A stretch of DNA of 64,000 bases from Bactericera cockerelli (GCA_024516035.1 CM044961.1:37599112-37663111), one strand, 5' to 3'; positions 27,383-39,305 are shown, numbered from the stretch's first letter. Notes: generated by a model not told the origin, from the sequence alone. Translations and numbers: made by a program.

Positions 27383-29060
27383 ATGGAATCTACATACGAT
27401 GAAGATTTAAGTGAAAACATTTTTTTCAAAGCACTGAAGGTAGAACATGGAGAATTGTTTGAGAAAGCTACTCAAGAAGGATGGATCATATGTATTCCCC
27501 GGGTTTGCTCACTACCAAAGTATGCACTAACATATGAAGATTTCTTCAATCACATATTAATCCCAAGTGAGGAATTACCGGAGACACATTTCAGAACCCT
27601 GGATGATCAGGAGATCAGGATTTGTAACCGAGTGATAAGTATTGAGGCTGATGGTGGCTCCACATTCAGTACTCAAATATTATTTGAAGAAACTTACTAC
27701 ACAGATGAAATGCTCAAATACAAAGTCTTGTGTATTGATAGTCCTTTAGATATTAACTTGGAGAACACTAATGATACATCCATATCTAATGTTCAAACTC
27801 TGCGGGATTGCATAGATCTCTTGTGGACAGAGAGTAAAGGCAAAGAAATCTTTGAGAAAATGGACGAATCAATCAAAATGTTTCTTCTAACCAATAGCCA
27901 ATTTGAATACAATTCTTTTGATAAACAAAAATATCTAGTTCAAAAACTTTATCAGAATTGTTTAAATATTTGTTTGAAAGATAATCAGCTGAGACAAAGC
28001 ATTGCTTGCAACAGATATCTGATTGATAGTATCAAACTTGCTGTTGAAACCTACATGCATCACGGAATCTACAAAACTCTGATCAAAGGAATTACAGCCT
28101 GTACAGCTGTAGAAGATGCTCAGTTTAATAAAATGATAAGGAACTTGTCTGATATTCAGTTGAAAGATTTAGATATCCGGGAAGACCTGTATGATACTGT
28201 TCCTCGTGCTAGAAGTGAGATGTCTCACATAGACTGCTACAGCACAATCCTAGGCAAAATTGGGTGTGTACGGAGATGTATTTCAGCAATCAGCAAGGAA
28301 GACTGTAGGGAAAAATTACAAGGAAATATAATTACAGTGGATGATCTTCTACCCATGATTGTGTTTCTTGTTGTGAAATGTGCATTACCAAACTGGATAG
28401 CTCATCTAACATTTATGAAACAGTTTCACTTCTCTCAATCATCAGATGTGTACATGGACCAAGACAGCTTCCTTATCACATCCCTGGAAGCTTCTATTGA
28501 ACATATCAAGTCAGGACTTCTGATTGGACCTTCAGAACCTGAAGCTCTCATGAGCTATGATGATCAAGAAGCTGCTAGTGCTAAGTTTAAACCCACTGTT
28601 GAAATGTCAGACTTGACCAATCAGCTTAAAGTTTATAACAAGTACAATAATTACAAGAAGATTTCATCTCTCACAAAACTGTTCGAGAATACTCGGTTAG
28701 GAGATGTGGATAAGGTGAGATCTATTTTACAAGAGGAAACTAGCAAGGCAGAGTTGGAATGTTTGCCTCTGTGCCACCCTCTCTGTTCCTGTGATGATTG
28801 TGAGGAAACAATAAACTTGAAGCTTCAAACCAAGCCCACCACTCAGAGTACTGATGACCGAGGCTTCACTGTGTTGCATGTGGCTGCACTCTATGGCCGA
28901 ATCAAGGTAGTGGATCTTGTGCTGGAGCTGGGTGCTGATACAAATGCTCAAGACTTGTGTGGTTGTTCTCCTTTGCATTATGCAGCCACAAGAGGTCACC
29001 AGAATGTTCTGCTGCTTCTACTTCACTCAGGATCTTCTATCAATTTGCCCGATAATGAAG
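27383..29060 (+). CDS. ANKRD27: ANKRD27 exon 1
   Basis: An unusually long first coding exon. It holds the N-terminal region, VPS9 domain, first Cys knob and first two ankyrin repeats. It ends one base into a Gly codon (PDNEG) before GTAATT. Failure to splice would add about 36 residues and stop at 29168-29170. Confidence 0.95.
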
Positions 29061-31999
29061 GTAATTACATTTTATTTTTTTTATATATTCATGTCATCAT
29101 AAAGCTAACTAATAAATTTATTTTTGAGATTCATGTACACAACATTTTCTTGAGTTTCATAGAAGAATGAATGGTTTTTGTTGATAAAATCATTTGATCT
29201 CATGCTTGAGTAGTTGAATACCTAAGACTAAAGAAAATTAAATGAGTAAATTTATTTTTTTTGAAATTTATTTAAGTACGTCAACATTTTATTATAATGT
29301 TATATACACTCAAAAATAAAAAATATTACATAGTTAATCGAGTTTTAGTCATACAATCCAAGATTGCACTTTCATTTTCTGTGAGGCAAGACAGTAAATC
29401 ATTTGGACTTCTTAATGCATGGTTAGTTTCCTGAAGGTTAGAAGAGGACAGTGGTCTGTAAGGATCTTCTGTATTTAGGGGGGACAGCTTTAAAAGCCTT
29501 TTACATTCCAGAGTAAATTATTACTGGTAATTTTAATTATTATTTGCTTTTGTAATCAAGACATTTGGTTTAAATAATCTTTTTGGAAAGTAAGTAGGGG
29601 AAGGTTTGCTAAAACCGGGTAGTCTGCTAATACCGGGTACCACTGTTTCCGACGATACCGTTAATGCCATCAATGAACTGATTACAGAAACTAAAATCTC
29701 TTCCTAGCAGAGCGTAAATTTTGTAAACAAACCAATTTCATTTCGAGTCATTTCGCTCTGATTTGAGGTTCAAGTTTTGCTCGTTTTATTTCCTTATTTT
29801 CGAACCCACAGTTATCGAGTGACTTTTAACAGCTATTTGTGCTGAAAATTCATGGTAAGTGTGTAAAGCTGTTACTTAAGAAGTGTTATTTCATATCATA
29901 ATTAAATCTTTTTAATATCGTTTTGCATGTCTTGGTTATTCAATATTTTTTACAGAAAGTCATGAGTCTGTTCATACCGGGTACTTTGGGGTTGATAAAA
30001 CCGGGTACCTACAGATCAGTACAGATTTTCAGGTACCCGATTTGAGCAGCCTATTTTTTCCTTATTGTTGTGTGTTTTTTAAGTACTTACATTTTTTTAA
30101 GTTGTCTTTGATATGTCTCTGGAGATTTTTTCAGGGAAGGTATTGAAGTTAAGTAGGTGAGCAAGTTGGGACCTGCTACATATTATTTTGTAATGTCATT
30201 CAATTATTTTTTATATTTTAATGTAACTCAAGATGATCAATATTCTTTAAGTGTGTGAAATCACTATTATTTCTCCTTTTTTATTACCTACCTATTGTTT
30301 TTTTTAAACAAATATTCTAATATTTTAGTACAATTCCTATTCTAGTTAATTTTTACAATGTCAAGAAAGATAGTTGTAAGTTTTCCTTTATGAATACCTA
30401 GAAGTATGTTTCCTATTTTATTTTTCTAAAATTTAGGTTCAAAATTTGTTTGCCATTCGAAAAATAATTATATTTTACATTGAAATTACTTGTGCTCATA
30501 AATAAAAATAAAAAATGTTAAAGTTCGTTTCAATAAACATCATTGAACTTTTTATCAATGTCTTTCATAGGAAATATAGGGGTACCCGGTTCTGTCATAC
30601 CCAGTACCCGGTTCTGAAAGACCGGGTTGACAGAACCGGGTACTTTGACTTTTTTTGAAAAAAATAAATTTAACAAAAAATGGCAATACATAGTGACGTA
30701 TCGTTTTCAAATTTAGATAGCCAACAAAGTTGTGAATGTTTTTCAGTTTAATTTGCTTAGCTGATGATAATGGCTTTTCCGCTGGATGGCCTAGAAAACT
30801 AAGTACCCGGTTTTGGCAGACCTTCCCCTAGGTACCTTCCTACTGAATTTTTTCTACAGTAATTTTCAACACTTTGACCTTCATCTTTTTAAAACTGTTT
30901 CTCATATGAGTTCATTTGCTTTTCAGGCAATACAGCACTCCATCTCTCCACAAACAATGGTCATGAGACGTGTGTCAAAGCTCTCATTTACTTCAATGAA
31001 CAAGAACTCCTCAGTCTCAATGTAAATGCTGTCAACAACCAGGGAGATAGCCCTCTTCACTCAGCAGCACGATGGGGCTACATCTCCATCGTGCAACTGC
31101 TGCTGGACCATGGTGCAAACCCACTCCTGGAAAACAAACGCAAAGTTACCCCCCTACAGAATGCTAACAACCTTCATGTTGCCAAGCTACTCAACTCATA
31201 TGTACACAAACCCACAAAACCCTTGTTCAACTATTTGATTCCCAAAGAGAAGTCATCATCCAGTCCCCCGTCACCTCCACCTAACAAGTACCTTGACTAT
31301 ACTGACGTGAATGAGTCTCATGCATCCAATGTGAACACACGTGAAGGTGTACGACCCAAGAATATCACAGAAATCAAGAAGGTTGAACAATTATTTGCCC
31401 TAATTGAAAATAATGATATCAAAAGGATTAAAATATACTTTGGGATAAGTAATGAAGAACAAGTACCAGACAATGCATGTCACCCACTGTGTCAGTGTTC
31501 CAAATGTAAAGAAGAGACGGAGGAAGGGGTCGACGTCCTGGACAGCAATAGTTCTAGTCAAGCCATGTTGAATGACTGTCTCAACATTAATATCTGCAAC
31601 AGTGATGGCTACACCGCATTGCATATTGCTACGTCATTAGGGCACTATGACCTGGTACTACTCCTGATTAATTACCGTGCAGATATCAACATTGTGACTC
31701 GGGTGAAGCAGCTGACACCACTCCACATTGCATGTGAGAATAGCAACCTATCTATTGTAAGACTTCTCCTAGCAGCTAAGCATTGCAACTTGAATGCACA
31801 GGATCACCGAGGCAACACAGCACTGCACTATGCGGCTATCAATAATCACACCAACCTAGCAGCCCTACTACTGAAAGCAGGGGCCAGGACAAATATCAAG
31901 AACCACCACGGACTAACCTGCCTCCACATTGCTCAGCAGATGACATCTCTGTCCCTTGTGAGACTCCTGACTCACGAGTCACCACTTATGTTACAATAG
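27383..31999 (+). CDS. ANKRD27: ANKRD27 / Varp homologue (gene span, two coding exons)
   Basis: Join 27383-29060 and 30927-31999 gives 916 codons and a stop; the human protein is about 1,050 residues. In mammals Varp is a GEF for Rab21 through its VPS9 domain and binds VAMP7, Rab32/38 and retromer on endosomes. Here the start MESTYDEDLSENIFFKAL fits the family start. The VPS9 domain spans about residues 210-376, with its hallmark VDDLLPMIVFLVVKCALPNW and SLEASIEHI. Two Cys-rich knobs, CHPLCSCDDC (about 465) and CHPLCQCSKC (about 742), match the zinc fingernails that bind VPS29. Ankyrin repeats lie at about 490-630 and 784-910 (e.g. GFTVLHVAALYGR, GNTALHYAAINNH). All motifs look intact, so it is probably functional. 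It sits between repeats, not in an operon-like group. Confidence 0.95.
29597..30828. mobile_element. TA-flanked DNA transposon in the ANKRD27 intron, non-autonomous
   Basis: The inverted ends GGGGAAGGTTTGCTAAAACC and the complement of GGGGAAGGTCTGCCAAAACC are flanked by TA on both sides (29595-29596 and 30829-30830). ACCGGGTAC blocks recur inside near both ends (29630, 29975-30005, 30585-30645). No transposase ORF in 1,232 bp. It fills most of the 1,866-bp intron and ends about 100 bp before the acceptor. Confidence 0.8.
30927..31999 (+). CDS. ANKRD27: ANKRD27 exon 2
   Basis: The acceptor is TGCTTTTCAG. It completes the Gly codon and continues NTALHLSTNNGHETCVKAL. It carries the remaining ankyrin repeats, a Ser/Pro-rich linker (SSSSPPSPPPNKYL) and the second Cys knob. 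It ends THESPLMLQ and TAG. Confidence 0.95.
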
Positions 32000-32064
32000 G
32001 ATTTATATCTCTGTCCCTTGTGAGACTCCTGACTCACGAGTCACCACTTATGTTACAATAGGAT
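31945..32064 (+). repeat. Tandem duplication of the ANKRD27 CDS end, 2 copies
   Basis: The 58 bases from ATCTCTGTCCCTTGTGAGAC through the stop codon to AATAGGAT occur again at 32007-32064, in the 3' UTR, with no difference I can see. The period is 62 bp. Confidence 0.95.
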
Positions 32065-33030
32065 AAAAGCACCACTTTAATATAATGGAATATAGATAGA
32101 TAGATATCTCTGTCTACGCATACATAGGTGTCACAAGAAAAGCAGTTCCATTAAGAGTCTTCTTATAAATTATTACAACATTCCCTATGAAACCCCATAA
32201 AATAAAATAATAACTATTTTTGTATTATTATACTTTAGTCTTAAGTACCTTTAAGAAAAGCAAGTGAGTCGAGAATATTAGTATTTTTTCCTTGATGTAA
32301 CATATGAAAGTTCTCTGTTAAATTTTTCCTATATAAAATACTACATTTTATTGCTGATAAATTCCTTGATAAATTAGGTAATCATCAACAAGTTATATCA
32401 AGGAAAAAATATACCGTAAAGCCACAAGAGTGAAGCATAGGAAACACTTTGTTTCAATTCTTTTTCTTATTTAATTAGGTATATATTATGTGGGAATTTC
32501 GTAATTTAGACTTTTAAAATTAGGTTTTTTATCAGAATAAATTCAATTCTTCTTTTTCTTTAAATTTTCCATGAAAATATGCCTTACATTGGGGTCTTGC
32601 AAAATTATTTTCTATGAAAATAGAGCCAAACCCTTGTTTGTCCTCACCTGGACAAACATAGATTTTAATTATTATAGTTGTTATTTAGTTATTAATTTTA
32701 TAGAGATAAGTCTGAGTCTATTAATAATGATGAACACCAGTTGATATAGTTATGTATAGCAATTATTTGTACCTATTTACACAATTATTTGTAACCTGTT
32801 TACAGAAACTGACTGATTCTGTTTCTGTTTATACCCTGTGATAATTTCCTCTCTAACATTTTTTGAAAAATAGAACCCTAGTTGTCTAGCTATTTTGTAT
32901 GAAAAAAATAATCATTCCATCTTTATTTATTAACTACTATCAAATGATGTTGGAAGTTTATTATTATTATCATTTTTTGATCCAGTGTTTTATTTGAGAA
33001 AATTTTACATCAGTATGTGTAGAAATATAA
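32065..33030. other. AT-rich DNA downstream of ANKRD27
   Basis: Likely 3' UTR followed by intergenic sequence. Several AATAAA-like strings occur (for example near 32205 and 32335). No repeat or exon recognised. Confidence 0.5.
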
Positions 33031-33180
33031 CCGACCTCAGTAGCTTGATCGATAAGGCGGCGGACTTGTAACCTGGAGGTCGGTGGTTCAAGTCCCGGTT
33101 TCAGCGTAGATTGAGTAAAGCGAGTTTGAGTAGTTGTGATATCACGAAAGTGATTAACACAAATATGATAACTTCATAGA
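33031..33180 (+). mobile_element. tRNA-derived SINE, family C, well preserved
   Basis: Head CCGACCTCAGTAGCTTGATC, GGCGGACTTGTAACCTGGAG, GTTCAAGTCCCGGTTTCAGC, and body TTTGAGTAGTTGTGATATCA with the tail AACACAAATATGATAACTT. Confidence 0.85.
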
Positions 33181-33408
33181 AATATAAATGAAACTGTAAG
33201 AATAATTATGATGAGTTTTGTACGAGTATAATCTGATACTATATGATGAGATCATTCCACAATCCACATGACTTGATTTTTATAACAATTTGTGTGTGAG
33301 GCTATTTACAAGGCAATTTTATCACTGGAGTGTAATTTGCCTGATTATTTTATTTACAAGACAAGAACAAGAAAAACCATGCATTGTCAAAACAAGAAAA
33401 ACCATGCA

Positions 33409-33565
33409 TTGTTAGTCAAGTGGTTAACGCGCTAGTCTGGTAATGCAGGTAGCGTAGGGATCCGTAGGTTTGAGTCCCACCCAATGCATGAATTTTTCCT
33501 CATTAATTTTAGTTTGTGTCCACATAATAATATGACTCTGAGGGTTAGGTGGTGGAAAATGCTTT
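33409..33565 (+). mobile_element. tRNA-derived SINE, family B
   Basis: Head TTGTTAGTCAAGTGGTTAAC, GCGCTAGTCTGGTAATGCAG, then GGTTTGAGTCCCACCCAATG and the body GAGGGTTAGGTGGTGGAAAA. Its 3' end runs into the T-run of the neighbouring LINE. Confidence 0.75.
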
Positions 33566-33568
33566 GAA

Positions 33569-34317
33569 TTTTTTTTTTTTTTTTTTTTTTACACTGCGTT
33601 TACACTTGTTAAGCGGTTAAGCATTAACAAGCAATAACTAACGCAGTCATTTTCTCGTTCATTCATTCATATTATAAGATACATACATTCATTCATAAAT
33701 CATGATAGAAAAGGTCTGGTTGGTGGTCTAAGTCATTGTATGTTTTCATGGCTGAAATAATTGGTGACTTTAATAAGGGATGTAAGTTGTATGTTGGACA
33801 GCTGAAAAGTTTGTTTGGGTCCATTCTGAGTCTGGGGTCAGGTATTTTGAAGTCTATTTTTGATGTAATGTGGACTGTCGATTTTGTTAAGTAGGGTGTT
33901 TTGGAGTAATTTGATGTGATTATCTGTAAATCTACTTTCAATTGATTCTATAGGTAGATGTTCAAGCAAAGTCTTGTATCCTATGTTTTGTGGGTATTTG
34001 GGGTAGAACCCGTTGATCTTTTGAAATAGATAACGGACAAAATTTGCTTGAACATCTTCAATTGATTTTATGTCCTTCTTTGATTTTGGTGTCCATAATA
34101 CTGAACCATATTCCAATGTGGACCTGACTATTGCCCTGTATAGAGTAAGAATTGCGTCGATATCCTGAACTGGCTTACAATATCTTATTATCATACCTAG
34201 TTTTCGAAATGATTTGTTTCTAGTGTTTTCAATATGAGTGTCCCATGATAAGTTGTTTTTGAATGTAATGCCAAGATCTGTACAGGTACACGTTTCTTTT
34301 GTTGGGATGCTGTTTAT
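33569..34317 (-). pseudogene. 5'-truncated LINE (Jockey/CR1-like reverse transcriptase end)
   Basis: The T-run at about 33569-33590 is the poly-A tail. The minus-strand frame reads TDLGITFKNNLSWDTHIENT, then ILTLYRAIVRSTLEYGSVLW, DIKSIEDVQANFVRYLFQKI and later LLEHLPIESIESRF, the usual C-terminal part of non-LTR polymerases. Upstream sequence ends abruptly at the foldback element at 34320. Confidence 0.8.
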
Positions 34318-34319
34318 TA

Positions 34320-36377
34320 TACAGGGTGTAACAGACTAAATGTAAAATCTCTTAAGAGGTGGTGGTATAGATCATTTCCAACCATTAATGTTCTATAACA
34401 CTTTTGATTTAACTCAGTGGTTCTCGAGATATTATTTTTTTGAATTATTTTTACAAGTCCCCTGCCGCTCGACAAAGAATGGCATCTAACTCCGTAAATA
34501 CAGTAGATGAAGCAATAGATTTAACTTTTTCCATAAGATAACAATATTTCACTATTATTTAGACTAGATTTATTCTTAAAAAGTGCACACGTACTGAAAA
34601 AAATCGGCAGCAGCGGAAAATTTATCGCGAACATGAAATCCACCTGAAACTTTAGCCGCCATTTTCTCAAAATACTGCCCTCATAAAGTATTGGTTTCAT
34701 TTATGTAAAAACTTGCTTGAAGTCTTATCTTTCAGAAAATATGACACACTTGATATAAAACTTTCATTTTTTATTGAAACCAAGAGAAACTAAAAAAAAA
34801 GTCAGTCAGTACTACTAACTGTACCCACTAGGCTACCATCCTACTTTTACCTAGGGAACTAATTTTTTTCTTCAATTTGACAAATTATGGTTGCCATTTA
34901 TTTTCCAACGGCCCAAAAGTTTGCCTCAGTAGACTCTTAACTTGGAGGTCACTGGTTCGAGTCTCAAGTGTGGCAAATTAGTATGTACGTTGGCATAATG
35001 GGACTACCTGTCTTGCGCTGACAGTCTAAATAAAGCACTACTTATACTTATACGTATCCATGTATGATACTTTTAGCTGTGGTGCTTCAGAAATCAATAT
35101 TAATCGTAATTGTTCATTTGTTCATAAGAGGAAAGGGTCTCAATGATAAAATGGTTTGAATGAAATGAAACATAACAATGTACCTACATAGTTAACACCC
35201 ACAGGTAAAGGTGGTACGATAAATACTGAACATTCATAGGTTGGTACATAGAGGTACAAATTATTATGTTAGTAGGTACCGAATTTTAATAAAACACATG
35301 GAATACTAAAATATTAAGGTCAATTAGTAGTCACCGTGGCAGAGTGAGTTAGCGTGCTAGGCGTTGCACGCATGGTGACCTGGGTTCGATCCCCAGCGGG
35401 ACAGGAGTTTTTCTGCTCTGTACTTGGATGTTCGGGGTCCACTCATACCTCGTGAGGAAAAATGAGTAGTTACTTGTATGAGTAACGACCAGTGGCGGCA
35501 TTACCAGAGTAAAAAGAAATTAATGTAATAGAATAATTCGAAAAGTAAAGGAGGCTCTTAGTAATGCTGCGCTATCCACAAAAAATGTGAATAGGCCTAG
35601 TGCTTCACCACAAATAAAACCATACATACATACTAAAATATTAAGGTCAATTAATCACGATCGTGGTGTCACAATAGCTCAAACTCGTCTTACTAAATAT
35701 TTGCCATACTTGAGACTCGAACCAGTGACCTCCAAGTTAAGAGTCCGCAGCCTTATCAATGAATCAACTGAGGCTAACTTTTTGGGCCGTTGGAAAGTAA
35801 ATGACAACCATAATTTGTCAAACTGAAGAAAAAAATTAGTTCCCTAGGTAAAAGTAGGATGGTAGCCTAGTAGGTACAGTTAGTAGTACTGACTGACTTT
35901 TTTTTTAGTTTCTCTTGGTTTCAATAAAAAATGAAAGTTTTATATCAAGTGGGTCATATTTTCTGAAAGATAAGACTTCAAGCAAGTTTTTACATAAATG
36001 AAACCAATACTTTATGAGGGCAGTATTTTGAGAAAATGGCGGCTGAAGTTTCAGGTGGATTTCATGTTCGCGATAAATTTTCCGCTGCTGCCGATTTTTT
36101 TCAGTACGTGTGCACTTTTTAAGAATAAATCTAGTCTAAAAATAGTGAAATATTGTTATCTTATGGAAAAAGTTAAATCTATTGCTTCATCTACTGTATT
36201 TACGGAGTTAGATGCCATTCTTTGTCGAGCGGCAGGGGACTTGTAAAAATAATTCAAAAAAATAATATCTCGAGAACCACTGAGTTAAATCAAAAGTGTT
36301 ATAGAACATTAATGGTTGGAAATGATCTATACTACCACCTCTTAAGAGATTTTACATTTAGTCTGTTACACCCTGTA
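34320..36377. mobile_element. Foldback element with arms of about 650 bp
   Basis: The left end TACAGGGTGTAACAGACTAA and the right end with its exact complement are flanked by TA. The two arms, 34320-34985 and 35690-36377, are complementary along their length with few differences. Both contain a family-C SINE piece; the left one lacks 22 bp. The loop of about 700 bp carries a family-A SINE at 35329-35625. No ORF. The ends resemble the ACAGGGTG element at 9574. Confidence 0.9.
35329..35625 (+). mobile_element. tRNA-derived SINE, family A, full length
   Basis: Head GTCACCGTGGCAGAGTGAGT, TAGCGTGCTAGGCGTTGCAC, GGTTCGATCCCCAGCGGGAC; body GAGGAAAAATGAGTAGTTAC; end CTTCACCACAAATAAAACC. It lies in the loop of the foldback element. 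Confidence 0.85.
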
Positions 36378-36479
36378 TAGGTATACTGTAATTTAAAAAC
36401 ATTCCTTATGTTCTAAGAATTATTTACTTTTAAAATATATCCCGTGTTGTACTGTGGAACATCTAGCCATATCAATATT

Positions 36480-36620
36480 GAACCAATCTCAATAGCTTCA
36501 TTGATAAGGGGGCGGACTTGTAACCTGGAGGTCGATGGTTCAAGTCCCAAGTTCAGCAAAGATTTGGTAAAACAAGTTTGAGTAGTTCTGACATCACGAT
36601 AATGATCAACACAGATATAA
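36480..36620 (+). mobile_element. tRNA-derived SINE, family C
   Basis: ACCAATCTCAATAGCTTCAT, GGACTTGTAACCTGGAGGTC, GTTCAAGTCCCAAGTTCAGC and the body TGAGTAGTTCTGACATCACG. Confidence 0.75.
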
Positions 36621-36890
36621 GAAATTTAAATAATTTTTTTTTTACTTTTAAAATATTTTCCCATACTTGTAGACTTTGTTATTTGGTGTTTATTTTTGTA
36701 CTGTGAATAATCTAGCCATGTCAATCAATATTTTTTTTTTTACATAATACTTTAGGTTGTACTTCTATTTCCGCTCTGTAAATCCAACAATATATTTTCT
36801 AGAGTGATATTTTCAATACCAAAAATTGTGTCACCTTCTTTAGTTTTATTATTTTTAGAAAATCATTTATGTTTTGTTAGAAAATTATGA

Positions 36891-36962
36891 CCAACCGGGG
36901 GATCGAACTCACGTCCCCTGTACGACGAGCAGTAGTCACAACCGTTACATCACGGAGGCTGG
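36891..36962 (-). mobile_element. tRNA-like head of a family E' SINE
   Basis: The minus strand reads CCAGCCTCCGTGATGTAACG, GTTGTGACTACTGCTCGTCG and GTGAGTTCGATCCCCCGGTT. Only the head is present. Confidence 0.65.
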
Positions 36963-36985
36963 CTCACAATTCTCAGAACAGACTC

Positions 36986-37108
36986 TGAGGGCGAAATAAT
37001 AATTCGAAAGAAATCGAGATCTCAAGTCATGACTCAAGCATTTTCCCATTTAAAACAGTACCCAAAATCTAGACTTAGCTCCACAGCGGTATATCAAAAT
37101 TAATTACT
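36986..37108. mobile_element. MITE family M1, inverted copy
   Basis: TGAGGGCGAAATAATAATTC at one end and CTAGACTTAGCTCCACAGCG, GTATATCAAAATTAA at the other match the family in reverse. Confidence 0.6.
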
Positions 37109-37313
37109 ATTAAATACTATCAATTCCAGCCTTACTCTCTCCTAACCCAACAGGAGTAGGTCAAACGTGAGCTTTTGACCTTTTACGATAGGGAGAACGA
37201 TAAGGTTGTGACTTGGTCAGATAAAATCTCTTTCGCTTCCCAGGTTATCAAAGTGTACACTATCACTACCTTGGTTCAGTGTACACTATCACTACCTTGG
37301 TTGAGGTGCTAAT

Positions 37314-37571
37314 CAGGCGCGGCTGGTGGGAAAATGTTTTGAAGGTGCTGCCACATAAACCAGACTAAAATGGGATTTATAGAGTCTCTATTTCAGTATC
37401 TAAAGAGTTTGAGTTTGTTTACCATGTCTATCATAATATGTAATTATGCATTAATTATTCTAGAAATGTGTGATGGTTTTCATTGTGAATGTACGTGCTA
37501 AGACTTGAGCCTCTCTTTTATTCGTATGGGGGTTCTGCAGTTCCGCAGCTCCTTAGCACCGGCCGCGCCTG
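37314..37571. mobile_element. hAT-type MITE with 8-bp target duplication
   Basis: It starts CAGGCGCGGCTGGTG and ends CACCGGCCGCGCCTG. The 8-bp GTGCTAAT is repeated exactly on both sides (37306-37313 and 37572-37579), as expected for hAT elements. Its reverse copy is at 55418-55677. Confidence 0.9.
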
Positions 37572-37791
37572 GTGCTAATACTACTGAGATTCGTTTTTTT
37601 TTCGCAAAGGTCAATGCTTCCATTAAGTGATTGGCAAATGTGTTTCTAGGTAATCTAATCTCACGTGATAAATTCTCAGTAACGCTCCTCCCTGCCCCAT
37701 TTCTTGACCTAATCTCTGGAGGTATGCGAGGCTTATCATAGCTTCTGGTCAAGCTTGACCTCTTCTATTGTGAAAAGTATAGACCGACCTC

Positions 37792-37925
37792 AGTAGCTTG
37801 ATTGATAAGGCGGACACTTGTAACCTGGAGGTCGGTGCTTCAAGTCCTGGTTTCAGCGTAGATTTAGTAAAGCTAGTTTGAGTAGTTGTGATATCACGAA
37901 AGTGATTAACACAAAATAATATGAT
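37792..37925 (+). mobile_element. tRNA-derived SINE, family C
   Basis: CCGACCTCAGTAGCTTGATT, CTTGTAACCTGGAGGTCGGT, TCAAGTCCTGGTTTCAGCGT and the body GTTTGAGTAGTTGTGATATC. Confidence 0.8.
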
Positions 37926-38059
37926 GACGTTATTTTACAATTAAGTATAGCACTTAGAAGAGTTATTGAGAGGAGTTCAAATTTAATAAATTTTAATTGT
38001 TACGTGATCATAAAGCCATTATTATTATTATTACTTTACTATTATTTTTATCAAACTCA

Positions 38060-38275
38060 TTCGAAAAAAAGCGCTAGTCTGATGATCCAGGTAGCTTAGG
38101 GATCCGTTGGTTCGAATTCCACCCAATGCATATTTTTTTCTTCATAATTATATTTTTTGGAACTTTGACCACACAATAATGGCACTATTACAAGTACTAG
38201 AATAAGGAGACTCTTTAGTCCTGATCGGGTAGCATAAATGGGTATAAATAATAATTATTAGCAGCCTCGGCTTCT
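38060..38275 (+). mobile_element. SINE pieces: family B head followed by a family D tail
   Basis: AGTCTGATGATCCAGGTAGC and GTTCGAATTCCACCCAATGC are family B. After about 50 bases the text changes to ACTCTTTAGTCCTGATCGGG and GCATAAATGGGTATAAATAA, which is the family D end. This may be a mosaic or two adjacent fragments. Confidence 0.55.
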
Positions 38276-38492
38276 AATAAAGACTAACAAATAATTATTA
38301 TTAGCCGAGTGGTGTAGCGCGCCAAGCTTATTATTATTATATTATGCTTTATTAGGTAAGATAAAAATATATACAGTAAAATACAATGAAATTATAAATA
38401 AAAAATAAATGGATTGAACAAAGAAACAAGAACAAAAAAGAGAATGAAACTAATGTACTACCGAAAGGGCGGGGTAATCTCTTCCACCCAAC

Positions 38493-38592
38493 NNNNNNNN
38501 NNNNNNNNNNNNNNNNNNNNNNNNNNNNNNNNNNNNNNNNNNNNNNNNNNNNNNNNNNNNNNNNNNNNNNNNNNNNNNNNNNNNNNNNNNNN
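38493..38592. other. Assembly gap (100 N)
   Basis: Exactly 100 N, following a CTTCCACCCAAC repeat block that also occurs near 4635 and 53315. Confidence 0.99.
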
Positions 38593-38950
38593 TTATTCTT
38601 TAATGCATTTTTCGTCTAGAAATTGCGGCAACTCCAAGCTATTTCTACAAGCTTAGTCACAATAGATCTAATTAGGTCGCAGTGTTAATTGTAAGGGTTT
38701 TTACTGAAAACCCTGCTACCACGTCAGATAAAAGCTATTTCTTCACTGGCTAAGTGACTATCATCAGTCTCGTTCACGATGGCGCTGTCGTGATGGTGAT
38801 TATTGCAAACGGCTGTGTACAAACTCCGCCGTGCCGAAATACATAGACTCCATACAACCCTCGTCTGTGTATTACGGCATGGAGTTTGTACACAGCCTTG
38901 CAAACAAAGAGTAAATTACTCCTTTGTCACATGGAATTCAAAGGAAAAAA

Positions 38951-39130
38951 GTCAGCGTCGATGACGCGTTGAATGCACCGGTTCTCGTAGGATCACCGAA
39001 GTAACGTCCAGCGAGGTGAAGACTTGGTGATGCTGGCATTCCGGCCCAAACCAGGCTGGGTAAGGTTAATGTGGGTAGCAGGTTTGTGAGTTTCCTGTGA
39101 ATGGAGGGTAACACCCCCGTCGTGATATGT
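38951..39130 (+). mobile_element. 5S-derived SINE (family E), plus strand
   Basis: The 5S-like head shows ACCGGTTCTCGTAGGATCAC, CGAAGTAACGTCCAGCGAGG and TGAAGACTTGG. The body follows: CCAGGCTGGGTAAGGTTAAT, GTGGGTAGCAGGTTTGTGAG, CCCCCGTCGTGATATG. Confidence 0.85.
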
Positions 39131-39136
39131 CTTTTC

Positions 39137-39305
39137 ACCGACCTCAGTGTTAGCTTGATCGATAAGGCGGCGGACTTGTAACCTGGAGGTCCCTTGTTCA
39201 AGTCCCAAAGTAAACAAATATTTAACATCTATAAAAATTGTTTAAAAAAAACGAGTTTCAGTGGTTGTGATATCACGCTTGTGATTAACACAAAAATATG
39301 ATAAC
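39137..39305 (+). mobile_element. tRNA-derived SINE, family C
   Basis: CCGACCTCAGTGTTAGCTTG, GGCGGACTTGTAACCTGGAG, GTTCAAGTCCC and body GTGGTTGTGATATCACGCTT. It directly follows the 5S SINE. Confidence 0.8.

Noticed and set aside
35998..36246. 82-codon frame in the right arm of the foldback element
   Set aside because: The reverse complement lies in the left arm. No match to transposases or host proteins that I can see.
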